A stretch of DNA of 64,000 bases from an uncultured Aquimarina sp. Its GTDB lineage: Bacteria > Bacteroidota > Bacteroidia > Flavobacteriales > Flavobacteriaceae. Shown here piece by piece: positions 16,602-25,287 of this stretch. Position 1 is the stretch's first letter. Every line of letters begins with the position of its first letter. The stretch is from NCBI RefSeq assembly GCF_947496855.1, contig NZ_CANMED010000007.1, positions 372,001-436,000 on the forward strand, in the 5' to 3' direction. The notes beneath the pieces are model-generated. The model made no database searches and was not told where the DNA came from. It saw nothing but the letters and a program-made list of their open reading frames with translations. The position numbers and the translations under genes are program-made.

Positions 16602-18641
16602 TTAATCAATAATACCTGTTATCCCATCCCATCCTAATTCTCTTAAAATTCTTATCCCAAAATCATATTGCTCTTGAAAACTTTGTGTACTTAGCCATTC
16701 TCTTACTGTTTTTCCGTTAGTAAATGGTGTTATACTATTATAATACCCTGTAACTCTTCTATGAAGTTCTCCTGCACCATTAGGAATATCAATAATATTC
16801 TTCGTATTATGAATATTTGTTTTACCAAACTTTTGTTGATTTAATCTTTTATACCCATTTTGTTCTACGATATGATGCAAAGCGTTACCAGAAGATGCAT
16901 TGCCTTCTATAGCCTTAAACTTATTAAATGATTTATATCCCCTCCCTCCGGCTAAAGTCGTCTCCGCAATTTCTTTTAATTTAGCCAAATATGTTTTCAT
17001 AGCGGCAGCTGTTATTCTTGTCCCTCCATTAACAGCTAAAAATGCACCGCCACCACGAGATGGCGATATAATAGTAGCAACATCCAAAATATCGAAACCT
17101 AAGCCTACTAAATCAACTCCTAAACCTGCATCCCATTCAATTACTAATTGATTTCCATCATATCGTACAATAAACATTTCTCCTAAGGTTTCATCATCAA
17201 TATCACGATGAAAGTCAATTTCTTTGTATTCAAGGACCTGTCTTACAAATCTGCCTTCTCTCTCATTACTTACCCACCACTCATAACTTCTAAGTATACT
17301 GCTATAAAAAGCATCGCTAAGTCCTTGAATTAATTCGCCTCCATAAGAAAAAATGACTTCAAAATCATCTGTCGGATCACAAGGAGGACTTGGACAAGTC
17401 CCAGTAGGCCCTGTAGATATGGTTTGAGCATTAGAACTTATGTAAGGAGAAAAATCAAAGACGGTATTGTTTTCTAATGATTGAATTATACCATTGGCAA
17501 TCTCTCTTTCTAGAACATTCTCTGAGGTTTTAGCTTTTATTAATTCTGTAAAAAAAGTAAAAGATAATGCAGCGTTACCATTTTCTATTAACAACCTAAA
17601 TATAGAAACTGTCTGCGCATTAGTTAAATCATTAGCTACACTAGCATCTAATATTGAATTCCCCAGTGCTAAAACTGCTGGGTCAACTATTCCTGTTAGA
17701 AAGTCCTTATTACTACTTATCAAACTACGGATATCCTGAGTTAGTTCATAATTCTCCTCTGAGGAAAAAATCCAAGCAGATTCTGCAAGACCAATAGGTC
17801 TGCCTAATACGTTAGCAAGATTATCTATAAAACGACCGTCATAGATAATTGAATTGGAGAGCTGGTTGTCACCAAGACTACCATCGCCTCCATTACCACT
17901 ACCCCCTAATCCGTTATTATTGTTATAATTAGAACCAGGACCATTATTTGAATTATTACAACTCATACAATTATTCCAAGGAAGACCTCCTGTACTGTCT
18001 AATATAGATTCGCAGTGGGTATAATCATACGCTACATCAGGACACATTGCTTCGTATGGTCTATGGCAATCATCAGAATTACTTGGCCTAAAAGTTACTG
18101 TAGAACAATCATGATGTGTTTTAGCTAATTCGTTAACTTGAGCTCCTTCTTCGAGCGTAGTAACATTAAGTATTTCTCCTTCTAGATTAGATAATGTGAT
18201 GATACCAGAGTATTTGGCAAAATCAAAATGATCATAAAAACTCTTATCAAATTCATACGTAAGGATATAAGTATATAGTTTTCCGTCTCGTATAGAAGCG
18301 TGTAGATTACTAAATGACTGATACCTGTTCTTATCTTTTATATTAAACGTATACGTCTCAGAACCCTGCTCGTGTATAATAGCTTTTATACTTTCTAAGT
18401 CTAATTCTCCGGTATAGCTGGTATTACTTTTGCCAGCAAGTTTAATTTCTAGTCCGTTTTTGGTTTTATTTTGTAGAAACCCTACAACATTCGGGATTTC
18501 ACTTTTATCTACATCGATCGATGTATTCGTGGGTAGTTGTTGCGATGTTGAGACAGTTTCTGCTAATTCCTCATTTTCACAACTGTTTAATAGTAGTATT
18601 CCAATGACTATTAAACAAAAGTTTACAATACTTTTTTTCAT
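16602..18641 (-). CDS. Polymorphic toxin lipoprotein with C-terminal HHIVEQ nuclease-like domain
   Basis: The product (about 679 residues) is a surface lipoprotein with a toxin-like C-terminus. From the ATG at 18641 it has a lipoprotein signal (LLLNSC, C21); an ATG nine codons upstream is less likely. A Cys-rich part and an Asn/Gly-rich linker follow near 190-260, then a helical region, and the last 90 residues form the toxin domain: LHHIVEQN, FGKTNIHNTKNIIDIP, a further LHRRVTGYY and TVREWLSTQSFQEQYDFG. This block is the same type as C-terminal domains of Rhs-like toxins, of the HNH/ENDO VII-like nuclease group. The DUF2019 gene follows 20 bases downstream. Lipid anchoring rather than Rhs or WapA repeats is the odd part. 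Confidence 0.8.
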   Translation of the reverse strand: MKKSIVNFCLIVIGILLLNSCENEELAETVSTSQQLPTNTSIDVDKSEIPNVVGFLQNKTKNGLEIKLAGKSNTSYTGELDLESIKAIIHEQGSETYTFNIKDKNRYQSFSNLHASIRDGKLYTYILTYEFDKSFYDHFDFAKYSGIITLSNLEGEILNVTTLEEGAQVNELAKTHHDCSTVTFRPSNSDDCHRPYEAMCPDVAYDYTHCESILDSTGGLPWNNCMSCNNSNNGPGSNYNNNNGLGGSGNGGDGSLGDNQLSNSIIYDGRFIDNLANVLGRPIGLAESAWIFSSEENYELTQDIRSLISSNKDFLTGIVDPAVLALGNSILDASVANDLTNAQTVSIFRLLIENGNAALSFTFFTELIKAKTSENVLEREIANGIIQSLENNTVFDFSPYISSNAQTISTGPTGTCPSPPCDPTDDFEVIFSYGGELIQGLSDAFYSSILRSYEWWVSNEREGRFVRQVLEYKEIDFHRDIDDETLGEMFIVRYDGNQLVIEWDAGLGVDLVGLGFDILDVATIISPSRGGGAFLAVNGGTRITAAAMKTYLAKLKEIAETTLAGGRGYKSFNKFKAIEGNASSGNALHHIVEQNGYKRLNQQKFGKTNIHNTKNIIDIPNGAGELHRRVTGYYNSITPFTNGKTVREWLSTQSFQEQYDFGIRILRELGWDGITGIID

Positions 18642-19146
18642 CTGTTTATTTTTAATTAAAAATTCCATCCCTTACTAAGGAAATAACTCATTTTTTTTAT
18701 CGGGGTCAAAAATAAGTGAACTCCCTTAACATTATTTACAGAAATCTGTAAAACCACTTATTTTTTTAACTCCAATATTCTTATTTTATCATTTCTTCTA
18801 TTTGTGGGGCTCACTCCCATTCTGCATCCCCTTTTAGCCCTCAAAAAGATAATTCGAAGAATTAAAATACTGCTTCGAAGAAGTATATCAACGAATATTT
18901 TGATATCGGCAAAGCTTGTAAGGACTATCATAAAGGCTATTGGTCCTGTTTTCAGGGCTGTTTGCCCCAATTTCGGGGGTTCTGATCCAAAAAATGATAG
19001 TTCGAAGCACCTTTTTAATTCTTCGGAAGACCTCAGTAACGCTTCGAAGAACCTATGAAATAGCTAGAAGGTGTAATATAAGGGTTCTATAGTATTCGAG
19101 AGGCCTTAGAAAATCTTCTTTACTCCTATGCACCCATAGAAAATTA
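18642..19146. other. Intergenic region with TTCGAAG repeats
   Basis: No convincing gene lies here. A -7-like box for the toxin gene (TATTTTTG on the reverse strand) is at 18714-18707. Short open frames on both strands (18758-18970 reverse and 18804-19058 forward) have no codon pattern or start context that supports them. The middle is less AT-rich than the surroundings and holds repeated TTCGAAG words. Confidence 0.6.
18853..19049. repeat. Cluster of palindromic TTCGAAG words
   Basis: TTCGAAG occurs at 18853, 18874, 19001 and 19043, and a variant TTCGGAAG at 19022. Four exact copies of a seven-base word in 200 bases is far above chance in AT-rich DNA. The spacing is 21 bases within each outer pair (18853/18874, 19022/19043). 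The core TTCGAA is self-complementary. The function is unknown; it could be a remnant of a mobile or recombination element or a protein-binding array. Confidence 0.55.
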
Positions 19147-19629
19147 CTATTCTGTGTCTACATCTTTATTGATAGTAGTGGATCTTTGAAACAAAACTTT
19201 CATATCATTATACACTGTTTTTGCCCCAGGTTCATTTTCTCCGGCTAAGTAACGCATCATACGATAAAAGCTTAAGGCATTAGAATAATTATCATGATCC
19301 AGTAGCGTTTTGGTGTCTATCAATTGTTGCCCCAGATTTTCTAGTTTTTGTACTCGGCTTTCTACCTGTGTACGTGCCAGGTAATCTTTATCAAACTCTT
19401 CTTTATCTAAAAATTTAGGTACCCAATCTGGATGTTGTTCCATATAATTTTTGGATTTATCTACTATCAGTTTGTTTTGGTTAGCAATACGCCCGTATTG
19501 AGTACGTTGCTCTGCGGTGAGGTTTACGGTCTTGCCGTTTAAGATTTGTTTGATGCCATCTAGGTGTTGGTCTAGTTGTGTTAATTCTTCTTCTGTAAAG
19601 CTTATACTTATTAGATTCTCTAATGCCAT
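19147..19629 (-). CDS. Conserved hypothetical protein (160 aa)
   Basis: This 160-residue, mostly helical, hydrophilic protein has no signal peptide and no recognised enzymatic motif. It starts MALENLISISFTEEEL and ends in charged residues. Its base composition is visibly less AT-rich than neighbouring genes, and it is isolated between repeat-rich regions, which points to an accessory gene. I recall similar proteins from other Bacteroidota but no function. The downstream TTCGAAG repeats may belong with it. Confidence 0.65.
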   Translation of the reverse strand: MALENLISISFTEEELTQLDQHLDGIKQILNGKTVNLTAEQRTQYGRIANQNKLIVDKSKNYMEQHPDWVPKFLDKEEFDKDYLARTQVESRVQKLENLGQQLIDTKTLLDHDNYSNALSFYRMMRYLAGENEPGAKTVYNDMKVLFQRSTTINKDVDTE

Positions 19630-19966
19630 ACTTCTAATTTTTTATGATTACTATTCTTATATGTGTTTGACTCTCTGGAGAGCCACTATAATAATGTGTA
19701 CGGAAGTATGGAATTGTTACCTTAGATTTCAAAGTTTTTTTAATAATCTGTTATTATTACTGCTAGTGATACCTCTCCGTCTTATGGGAAAACTAAAGGA
19801 AACTATCCGTTAAACAAATTCTTGAACCAAATAGAAGAATATTTAGAGAGATCATAACTAACACAAAAAAGCAGTAAATTCCCGTTTTTACGTTAGAAAT
19901 TTCATAGACATACACCTTAAGTGCCTGTAAATTTTTGGAGGAAATATGATTCTTAAAACTTTAATT
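19630..19966. other. Gene-free region before the leader-peptide pseudogene
   Basis: No gene could be supported. A forward frame 19517-19813 is mainly the antisense of the 160-residue gene. The stretch probably holds the promoters of the reverse gene at 19629 and of the broken peptide gene at 19967. Confidence 0.5.
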
Positions 19967-20173
19967 ATGTTAAAAAGCATTTTAAATCTAAAAGACGCTC
20001 AGACTCTTAGTAAATAAGAACAAAGATCTGTAAATGGTGGTAGTAACAAAGCTAGTTGTCCTATCTACACTCCGAGAGAATGTCAATCGTGCGGCGGGTA
20101 TTCATTACCTAATGGATGTTGTTTAGGTACACAAGCAACTCATCTTTGTCTTACCGGAGGAGGTATTGAATAA
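19967..20173 (+). pseudogene. Double-glycine leader, Cys-rich peptide precursor broken by one TAA
   Basis: Read through one in-frame TAA (20015-20017), the frame gives a 68-position peptide precursor. The leader is MLKSILNLKDAQTLSK, then the stop, then EQRSVNGG, which is the usual leader pattern of Bacteroidota secreted peptides cut after Gly-Gly. The 43-residue core after GG has six Cys, including CQSC and a CC pair, and ends in TGGGIE before a normal TAA. No start codon after the stop would restore a useful product. The gene is too short for normal gene calling. The stop is TAA, so selenocysteine is excluded; a sequencing error or a recent loss are the two explanations. No peptidase or exporter gene is next to it. 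Confidence 0.8.
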
Positions 20174-20266
20174 TTATTTAATAAACAGTATAAATAAAGG
20201 TTGTTTTTATAATCTCTATTTATACTTAAAAACCCGTTGTTCATTTTGATTTTTTTATTCAAAATT

Positions 20267-20386
20267 CGTCGATTCGAGTGCTTCGACTAAAAGAAGAAGT
20301 GTATCGAGAATAGGATTTTAGATAAAAAAAGCTATTCTCGATACAATTTTCCTCCATCTTATTTTGGAAAATTACTCGAATTGACG
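20267..20386. repeat. Palindromic intergenic repeat element
   Basis: Two arms face each other: CGTCGATTCGAGTG (20267-20280) pairs with TACTCGAATTGACG (20373-20386) at 12 of 14 positions, and GTATCGAGAATAG (20301-20313) pairs perfectly with CTATTCTCGATAC (20332-20344). Together they make a nested hairpin of about 120 bases, followed by a T-run. The arrangement looks like a REP/BIME-type element and may also end transcription between the peptide gene and the convergent gene at 20427. Confidence 0.7.
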
Positions 20387-20426
20387 CTTTTTTTTTAACA
20401 TTTCCTTCAAAATGCACAATAAGTAC

Positions 20427-21689
20427 TTAAAAATATTGTCCAATCCCAAATACAAATCCATTTGTTGAGTCTTCCGTAATTCCATACCCATAATCTATTC
20501 TGAATATTGCATTAAAAATACGCTTATGCATAAAACGTAATCCTACACCTGGATATATTCTAAAGTTCTGTGTATCGCCAAAATCACCAAAATCACCCCC
20601 TGGATTCCGCCAGCTACCACCATCCACAAAAACATTACTCTGTAACACAAACCAATCTTTATCGTACAATGTATGTCTGTACTCTGTGTTTAGCACGATT
20701 ACTCCTGTCCCTCTATCGATCGTGTTTCCAACTCCCCTAATATTCAGATTATTGTCTACTGCAAAAGGTGCGAAGGGTGAATCATCATTGGTCGCTAATC
20801 CAAGACGCAATCGAGATGCCCAATTACCTTTTTTTCCTATTCTGTGATAATATAAAAAATCATTCCAGCCAATTAAAAAATCAGGCAAAACATTTTCGGT
20901 ACTGATTACATATTGAAAATTAGCTACGCTCCTAAATCCAGAGACATATTGAAACTCATAATCAAGATTGGTATACTCGTAGATTAACTTGTACAATAAT
21001 TTATTAACATCAAAGTCCAACGGTACGTCAGGACCAGTCGCTCCTCGTTTATAGCTATAATCTTCATTAAAATAATTTACTCCTAACTCTACTCGATGCT
21101 GAAAATTAAACTCATACAATCCCAATAATTCATAAGATGTGTTATTGTATTTATAATCCGCAGTACCCGTATCTAAAAAAACAGGTTCCTGAGTGGTGAG
21201 ATTTTGATAATTAAAAGCTAATCCAATTTTACTACTGAATAAATATGGAGCTCGCAGGTTAACCCCAAAAGAACTATATATATCATCCTGATAAAAGCCT
21301 CCGAACGTAATATTCTGACCAAAGAGATTAAATTCATATAAACCAACTCTAAAGGCAAACTCATCATCATTGGTCGTATACACATTCGCACTAGGAATGA
21401 TAGTAAAATTTTCTTCTATTGTATAAAAAACATTATACTCTCCTTCTTTTTGTGCTTCGAAAACCTGATAATACGCATGAGCCACTGATGGCAATCTTTT
21501 AATTCTTTTGATATCCTCTTCAATCGCAATTGAATCCAGAGTTGCTCCTGCTTTTACTTTTGCAATTTTTTTGATGAATGATGCCTTAGTTTTTTTATTT
21601 CCTTGTACTTTGAGATCAACAATTTTTAATTCTTGTCCATAGTTGATAAAACAAAAAAATAGCGTGGTTAATAAAATAAGCCTTTTCAT
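20427..21689 (-). CDS. Omp85-family outer-membrane protein with a POTRA domain
   Basis: The protein has a signal peptide (MKRLILLTTLFFCFINYGQ), one POTRA-like domain (about 20-95, with LKVQGNKKTKASFIKKIAKVKAG) and a C-terminal beta-barrel of about 300 residues ending in GYGITEDSTNGFVFGIGQYF, the usual aromatic barrel end. It resembles short Omp85 proteins (BamA/TamA/FhaC relatives) rather than BamA itself, which has five POTRA domains. I set the start at the ATG at 21689; an ATG nine codons upstream lies inside the previous gene. It follows a small lipoprotein gene by four bases, so the two may work together in the outer membrane. Confidence 0.82.
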   Translation of the reverse strand: MKRLILLTTLFFCFINYGQELKIVDLKVQGNKKTKASFIKKIAKVKAGATLDSIAIEEDIKRIKRLPSVAHAYYQVFEAQKEGEYNVFYTIEENFTIIPSANVYTTNDDEFAFRVGLYEFNLFGQNITFGGFYQDDIYSSFGVNLRAPYLFSSKIGLAFNYQNLTTQEPVFLDTGTADYKYNNTSYELLGLYEFNFQHRVELGVNYFNEDYSYKRGATGPDVPLDFDVNKLLYKLIYEYTNLDYEFQYVSGFRSVANFQYVISTENVLPDFLIGWNDFLYYHRIGKKGNWASRLRLGLATNDDSPFAPFAVDNNLNIRGVGNTIDRGTGVIVLNTEYRHTLYDKDWFVLQSNVFVDGGSWRNPGGDFGDFGDTQNFRIYPGVGLRFMHKRIFNAIFRIDYGYGITEDSTNGFVFGIGQYF

Positions 21690-21693
21690 ACAT

Positions 21694-22431
21694 CTAAGGT
21701 GTAAAGTTCTTTTCAATAAATAGATTCACCCAATTGTCTTCGCTAACTCCCATTAGTGTGAAGTCGTATGAATTGATTGGATTTAATTGTGGTGGAGTTC
21801 CTTGTGTGATATTTAAAATTACATTATCTGTTTTATAATACTGAAATTGTTTTTGAAAAGTATATGTTCCTGACAGTAATTCATTTTTATCATCAGAAAC
21901 TACTTGAAAGTATATCTTGTTATCATCAAAAAAACCATCATTCCAACTAAAGGATGGCATAGCTTCCATATCTTTAGTAATACTTACTTCATTACTAAAC
22001 TCGGTAGGCTTAGTCATATGCTTTAATCTAATTGGATTAGATAAGTGTAGTTTGCTTTCTTCAAAAAAAGTAATGATTACCCATTTTTCCTCTGAAATAA
22101 TTCGTGTAAATTTTTTAAGGTATCCATTAAAAATATTCGACGGTTCTATGTTTACACGAAAATAGTTTTGGTAGTTATCCTTATCTACATCAATTCCAGA
22201 AGTCTCATAATATCGTATATCTGTGACACCTGGTCTTGGGTATAAGTAGGCAATAACTGTATTTTGGTTAGATTTAGATCCTGATGCACAAGCTATTACA
22301 TTATCAATTTCTATTTCATTAGTAACTACCAGTGAAGCTAAAGATTTATCTAATTCTATAGTATTTTCATCATTATTACACGCATATAAAGTGCAACATA
22401 ACATAAGTACTATATAATTAGTTTTAGTCAT
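21694..22431 (-). CDS. Hypothetical lipoprotein
   Basis: This 245-residue protein has a lipoprotein signal (LCCTLYAC, C18) followed by NNDE, and a beta-rich body with no recognised domain. Its start overlaps the end of the GH113-like gene by eight bases, and the Omp85-like gene follows within five bases, so three genes (23422 to 20427) form one operon. It is likely anchored in the outer membrane. Confidence 0.7.
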   Translation of the reverse strand: MTKTNYIVLMLCCTLYACNNDENTIELDKSLASLVVTNEIEIDNVIACASGSKSNQNTVIAYLYPRPGVTDIRYYETSGIDVDKDNYQNYFRVNIEPSNIFNGYLKKFTRIISEEKWVIITFFEESKLHLSNPIRLKHMTKPTEFSNEVSITKDMEAMPSFSWNDGFFDDNKIYFQVVSDDKNELLSGTYTFQKQFQYYKTDNVILNITQGTPPQLNPINSYDFTLMGVSEDNWVNLFIEKNFTP

Positions 22432-23422
22432 CTCTATATAATGATTGTATTAACTTTTCTGCCGGCTTATTTTGTATAGTAAATCTATTATTATCTTCAC
22501 CTCCTACCTCATCATGATTATGATACCATTTCCAAAGAAATCCTCCAGCAAACCAAGGTTCATTCCAAAACTCTTCGTGTAAGGCTGACAATGCATTACT
22601 CTGAGCCTCTAGATTAACATTACCATTCGTTCTATTAGAATCCCAAGGCTCTTTTCCTGTATAATGAATACTTCTATATCCATATTCTGTAAACAATACT
22701 GGTTTTCCAACCGTTCCTTGTAATGCAACTACCTTATTTTTATGATTCTGCCAACTTTTTTTCATCTCATCGACAGTTGGCGTTTTACTATTAGAAACCG
22801 GAAAATAAGCATCGACTCCTATGTAATCTAATTGATCCCAAAAAGGAGCTTTTGCAAACTGATCCCAATTCTCTGCATAGGTTAATTTTCCTTTATATAC
22901 AGATCTTATATTTTGTATTAACTGATCCCAATATTCTGATCTTTTCTGAACAAAAGTGTGTAATTCTGTTCCTATACATAAAATCGGAACTTCCATCTCC
23001 TGAGCTAACTTAGCATACAACATAATAAAATCCTCATACGATTTTTCAAAAGTATTCCAATCTTCTTCCGAGTCCATAGATATATTACCAGTAAACTCTC
23101 CTCGCCAAACCCAAATCTGAGGTTTTAGCATTACCTTAATTCCTTTTCGGTTCAACAATTCAATGGTACGTTTTGCGCCATCTGCTTTTTCACCCCACCA
23201 TTGTCTTTCTGTATTAAAAATAACAGAGGGTTCTTTTAGGTTTTTAACAAAACCAAAAGGCATTACCGCCGCCCAATTTGCATTAACTCGAACTACAGGA
23301 TCGATATTAGTCTCATTAATTTCTTTTGGAGAGGCAACAAAACTAATTCCATTAATTTTAGATTCTTGACCAGAACAACCACAACAAAATAAGCTAATCA
23401 GCAGTATAAAAAAACGTTTCAT
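22424..23422 (-). CDS. GH113-like glycoside hydrolase
   Basis: The 332-residue product is a (beta/alpha)8 hydrolase similar to GH113 beta-mannanases. The presumed acid/base is E153 in CIGTELHTF and the nucleophile E246 in LFTEYGYRS, at the ends of strands 4 and 7 as in clan GH-A. Other family blocks are KVMLKPQIWVWRGEF, IGVDAYFP and GGFLWKWYH. The N-terminus is a secretion or lipoprotein signal with several Cys near 13-16. The enzyme is expected outside the cell or on the surface, perhaps on mannan-type polysaccharides. It is the first gene of the operon with the lipoprotein and Omp85-like gene. Confidence 0.8.
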   Translation of the reverse strand: MKRFFILLISLFCCGCSGQESKINGISFVASPKEINETNIDPVVRVNANWAAVMPFGFVKNLKEPSVIFNTERQWWGEKADGAKRTIELLNRKGIKVMLKPQIWVWRGEFTGNISMDSEEDWNTFEKSYEDFIMLYAKLAQEMEVPILCIGTELHTFVQKRSEYWDQLIQNIRSVYKGKLTYAENWDQFAKAPFWDQLDYIGVDAYFPVSNSKTPTVDEMKKSWQNHKNKVVALQGTVGKPVLFTEYGYRSIHYTGKEPWDSNRTNGNVNLEAQSNALSALHEEFWNEPWFAGGFLWKWYHNHDEVGGEDNNRFTIQNKPAEKLIQSLYRDD

Positions 23423-23468
23423 GATTATTTTTTATACCGCTGAAAATACAATTTATATTTTATAGTGC

Positions 23469-23537
23469 TTAAAATATCGCTCTTAAACCTAAGCTAAATG
23501 TTTGTCCTAATCCTTGGAAATTATCTCCTCTGGTTAG
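23469..23537 (-). pseudogene. Remnant of a second transporter-like barrel gene (C-terminal end)
   Basis: On the reverse strand this gives LTRGDNFQGLGQTFSLGLRAIF followed by a stop, which matches the end of the neighbouring gene at 23585 (ARGNDSGLGESYNIGLRYVL and stop) at many positions. An in-frame stop sits just upstream. It is the decayed last twenty or so codons of a tandem paralogue. Confidence 0.7.
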
Positions 23538-23584
23538 TTAAAATGTTATATATAGTTAACCTCAATCCAGAGAATGTTTGTTTT

Positions 23585-24505
23585 CTATAATACATACCTT
23601 AAACCTATATTGTATGACTCTCCAAGACCAGAATCATTTCCTCTTGCAAAATAACTCCATAATGCTTCAATATTAAGCGATTTTGTAAGCTGATATTTTG
23701 CTCCTGCTCCTACTGCAGTTAGATCTTGCTCAAAATCATTATTTAAATCAATAAGTTGAAAATGTTGAACAAATACTTGCGCTGTAAACTTAGAGCTCGG
23801 AAAATAACTTAAGAAAACTCCAGGAGTAAGACGGAAGCTGTCATTGGCAAAACTACCTTCCGATCTGCCATCGCTATTAAACTCAAGGTCCTTACCAAAA
23901 TTATATTCAGTATTTAGATCAAAGAAAAGCTGCCACTTATTACTATTCCCTAAAGCAAGGTCATAAAAGAATCTGTTTTGAAAAACAAACCCATCTTGAT
24001 CAAAGAAAACACCATCATCAAACTCACTTTTTATTGTTGGAATCACCAAGCTACTTTGTACAGAAAAATTACTCAGACTTTTAAAAGGGACAAATTTTAC
24101 ACTTGGAGCGATACTGGTAATACCACTTCTTGCTGATCCACTTTCTCCATCAAAACTGAAGACATCAAAAGCACCACGGTCTCCTATTGTATTTGATCTA
24201 AATTCAATAATCGCACCTACAGTTATTCTTCTATTTTCTGAAATTCCATAGAAAACATCTAATGTCGAAGTAAAGAAGTTTTCTCTATCTGCAGAAGATA
24301 CATCTCCGTTGGCGTTTGCAATACGAGTTTGTGTATAAAGATTATTAAACCATTTAACATCTACTTGTCCTTTTCCAATCAATTTTGAAGGAGTAAGATT
24401 TTGTATTACAGAACCATTATCCTCTGCATCATCATCTTGCGCAAATCCAAAGCTTACGGTTAGTAATAAAAAAAGTGCGGTTATTATATTCTTAGTCGAT
24501 CTCAT
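23585..24505 (-). CDS. Outer-membrane beta-barrel protein (MetA-like transporter type)
   Basis: The product (306 residues) has a signal peptide ending near SFGFAQ and a beta-barrel-like body ending in YNIGLRYVL. The pattern is of the 'putative MetA-pathway of phenol degradation' barrel group, often called transporter. Substrate is unknown. It is preceded on the same strand by the DUF547 gene (72-base gap). The fragment at 23469 shows that a paralogue once followed it. Confidence 0.72.
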   Translation of the reverse strand: MRSTKNIITALFLLLTVSFGFAQDDDAEDNGSVIQNLTPSKLIGKGQVDVKWFNNLYTQTRIANANGDVSSADRENFFTSTLDVFYGISENRRITVGAIIEFRSNTIGDRGAFDVFSFDGESGSARSGITSIAPSVKFVPFKSLSNFSVQSSLVIPTIKSEFDDGVFFDQDGFVFQNRFFYDLALGNSNKWQLFFDLNTEYNFGKDLEFNSDGRSEGSFANDSFRLTPGVFLSYFPSSKFTAQVFVQHFQLIDLNNDFEQDLTAVGAGAKYQLTKSLNIEALWSYFARGNDSGLGESYNIGLRYVL

Positions 24506-24576
24506 GATTTAAATATGTTTATTATTAGATTAAGTGTTTATTGGATTACTTGTTATCCTTATTTATAGGTTTATTA

Positions 24577-25287
24577 TTATTTTGCTACGTTTAAACTCCA
24601 ATTATATGGGTAATAGGATACTTTTGCATTCGTCGGAATTTTTTCCTTTCTAAACTGATTTACATAGTCTATTTCTGAACCATTTTGGGTAAAATCGCCT
24701 TTGTACCATTCGAATATCTTAGAAAGCTGCACTTTTTTTCCTTTAACTTTTATGAAATTAGGGTTATTTAATGCAATCGTTGTCTGACGTTGTAGTTGTT
24801 TTTCTAATAATGAAGGAGTGTAAGCTTCAGAAATTATCGGAGGACATCCTAATCCAGCACACACTAACGCGAAATGAAAACGAGCTTCAGTTGGAAAGTT
24901 TTTACGTAATATTTTATTTTCTAGATCATTCAAGGTCGTTGTCTTACCGCCTAAAGTATATTTAATTTTATCAAAAAAACCTTTAATATTTAGCGGTGAT
25001 TTTGTCGGGTAATTACTTACAATACCTTTAATAACAGCTAAATTGTATCCATTGATAAAAAATGCTTGAAACGTTTCGGCATCACTTTTAGAAACACTCG
25101 CACCAGCAGCTATATCTAATAATTCATTTAATGTAGTTGGGTCATTTTTGATGGCCTTATAATCAACTTTTCCTTTAGTTACATGCTTTTTGAAAAAAGC
25201 ATCTGACTTGGTGAAAAAATCGGCTGTGTTTTGTGCAGAACCAATAGTGACCGTAAGAAAAGTCAATAAGAAAATTATTTTTTTCAT
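24577..25287 (-). CDS. Secreted DUF547 domain protein, second copy
   Basis: This 236-residue protein has a signal peptide ending in GSAQ and a DUF547 domain with FQAFFINGYNLAVIKGIV, TLNDLENKILRKNFPTEARFHFALVCAG and LSKIFEWYKGDF. It is a diverged paralogue of the gene at 7017: the NCAS segment is replaced by VCAG, though the Cys is kept. The domain's reaction is not known. It is followed by the barrel gene at 24505 and may form an operon with it. Confidence 0.85.
   Translation of the reverse strand: MKKIIFLLTFLTVTIGSAQNTADFFTKSDAFFKKHVTKGKVDYKAIKNDPTTLNELLDIAAGASVSKSDAETFQAFFINGYNLAVIKGIVSNYPTKSPLNIKGFFDKIKYTLGGKTTTLNDLENKILRKNFPTEARFHFALVCAGLGCPPIISEAYTPSLLEKQLQRQTTIALNNPNFIKVKGKKVQLSKIFEWYKGDFTQNGSEIDYVNQFRKEKIPTNAKVSYYPYNWSLNVAK

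Noticed and set aside
18758-19058. Two overlapping open frames on opposite strands taken as genes
   Set aside because: Both have low-complexity, unlikely translations made from the repeat-rich DNA, and neither has a clear start context.
19517-19813. Forward frame of 98 codons
   Set aside because: It lies mostly antisense to the 160-residue gene, which has the better coding pattern.
20015-20017. Selenocysteine or code change at the stop in the peptide gene
   Set aside because: The codon is TAA, which is not used for selenocysteine, and neighbouring genes use TAA as a stop.
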